In this document: piece after piece, positions 40,284 through 41,406 of the stretch
Layout: every line of letters starts with the position of its first letter
How positions within the stretch are numbered: the first letter of the stretch is position 1
From: Zelonia costaricensis
Lineage: Eukaryota; Euglenozoa; Kinetoplastea; Trypanosomatida; Trypanosomatidae
Length of the DNA stretch: 41,406 nt
Direction: 5' to 3'
Assembly: GCA_030849075.1 (NCBI GenBank)
Contig: JASAOO010003324.1
Coordinates: forward strand, 1-41,406
Translations under genes and position numbers: made by a program
Notes under the pieces: model-generated
What the model was told of the DNA's origin: nothing
The model's database searches: none
Seen by the model: the letters and a program-made list of their open reading frames with translations, nothing else

Positions 40284-41406
40284 TGTGGGTGGGAAGTGTG
40301 CGGATGGGGAGGGGGGGAGAGGAGGAAAGGAGAGGGGAACGGGGGTGAGGGGGAGGGGTGCTATGGGGAGTGGGGAGTGGGGTGGGGGCTTACGGAGTGG
40401 GCTGAAAGGGAAGTGAGAGAGAGAGGAAGTGTGGTGGAGGAGGCGGTTGAATTCCTGCGGCGTCAACACACGGAAGCAACAAGAAACGAAAAGGAGGGGG
40501 GGGGGGAGGTGCGGGACGAAGGAGGGAGTGTGTCAGTGCCGGTGCCAGCGGTGCCATAAACAGCAACACGTGTTTGAGCTGTTTTTTGTTTTGAAGTGCC
40601 ACGAGGGAGTGCCAAAAGGCGTCGGCCAGACACCGCATCCACGTGCGGGGGCGCTCGTGAACGCGGCGTAGGCGGCTCTCCCGGATCTCAACCCGTGACG
40701 AGCGAGGAGAGGGGGGGGGGAGGGCGGAGGGCGGTGGGTTGGCTATCGTGACAGCGCACCGCACGAGGAGCACCAACGCTGTCACCCTGTCTAGTGGCCA
40801 AGGCAGCGCCGCCTACACGGCACGTCGTGCGGTGCACGGGCCCCTTCCTCGTCTTACTCTGCACCTCGTACGTGAGTGTGTGTGCCACTTATCCCTTTTT
40901 TGTTTTGATTTTTTTTCAGCGCATGTGTTGACTCCTCACCCCTCCGCGGCGGTGGCACAAGGGCGGAAAGATGGAGGGGCCAACGCGGCACGTCATCAGA
41001 CGAGCAAGGTACAAGGGGACGGGAGGGTAAGAGAGGTGGCTGGGTGGGAGGAAAGGGAGGTGTGAGAAAGGAGAGAGCGTCAGATGGAGTGAGGGGGTGG
41101 GGATGGGAGGAGAGGAGAAACAAACAACACATGGAAGGGAACCACACACAGACAGCGTCCGGTACACACATACGAGAGAGAGGGAGAGAGAGATCGAGAG
41201 CGGCAGAGAGCGGAGGCTGAGATGCAGCCGAGGGGGGCTTCTGCTACATCGCAGCTCCCCTTCCCTCCTTCCCGTGTGCGATGGCCAACGTGGGGTCGCA
41301 CAATCGCCGAGAGGAAGAGAAGGAAGGCAAAGTGGAAGAGGAGTTGCTGTGAAAGCTGGTACGATGACATCGTGGAGCTGCCGAGCGAGAGAGGGAGCGG
41401 GGGGGG
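40284..41406. other. Right-edge non-coding region
   Basis: No gene is seen on either strand. Purine-rich on plus through most of its length, with G-runs (about 40497-40506), poly-T (about 40909-40917), and a GA-rich tract at 41173-41192. Probably the 5' flank of DUF423 gene 5 and the 3' UTR of the next gene beyond the edge. Confidence 0.65.
40402..40436 (-). promoter_or_regulatory. Putative spliced-leader acceptor, DUF423 gene 5
   Basis: On minus, cacttcctctctctctcact and tccctttcAG end at plus 40402-40403, about 118 bases before the ATG. Further AGs at about 40389 and 40361 are alternatives. Confidence 0.4.

Overview
The window looks like nuclear DNA of a kinetoplastid protist, most likely Leishmania or a close relative in the Leishmaniinae. 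All convincing genes are intronless, GC-rich in codon use, and on the minus strand. They are separated by 0.6-5 kb of low-complexity DNA that is purine-rich on plus, hence pyrimidine-rich on the transcribed sense strand, and full of CA microsatellites. Most start codons lie shortly downstream (minus strand) of a long polypyrimidine tract and an AG, as expected of spliced-leader trans-splicing acceptors. This is the layout of one directional, polycistronic gene cluster read right to left. No tRNA, rRNA, CRISPR array or strand switch was seen. The species is inferred, not shown.

Layout in transcription order (right to left). From about 40.3 to 30.5 kb lie five tandem, diverged genes for 127-138 residue four-helix membrane proteins of the DUF423 (YgdD/TMEM256) family. 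They form two subgroups, and two members have lost a conserved histidine. Next come a 222-residue acidic/Q-rich protein, a 657-residue coiled-coil protein, and an eIF4AIII/FAL1-type DEAD-box RNA helicase, the best-identified gene. After a gap of nearly 5 kb without a credible gene comes an 806-residue protein with an RVxF-type motif and a C-terminal CaaX box. After a 4 kb gap come a two-helix, probably mitochondrial inner-membrane protein with a Tim21/Coa1-like C-terminal domain, a 600-residue low-complexity/coiled-coil protein, a 330-residue single-pass glycoprotein, and an alpha/beta hydrolase. The leftmost 2.7 kb holds no convincing gene but has a GC-rich segment that may be a degenerate SIDER-type retroposon.

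No shared pathway is evident, as is usual for trypanosomatid clusters, where neighbours are co-transcribed but not functionally grouped. The DUF423 array is the exception: it is a local gene family and the most unusual feature here. Two single N bases (4846 and 39295) each sit exactly between two copies of a direct repeat and look like unmerged contig ends, so the duplications there should be distrusted.

Starts were chosen as the first in-frame ATG. Longer open frames upstream begin with GTG/TTG-like codons or run through pyrimidine-tract DNA.
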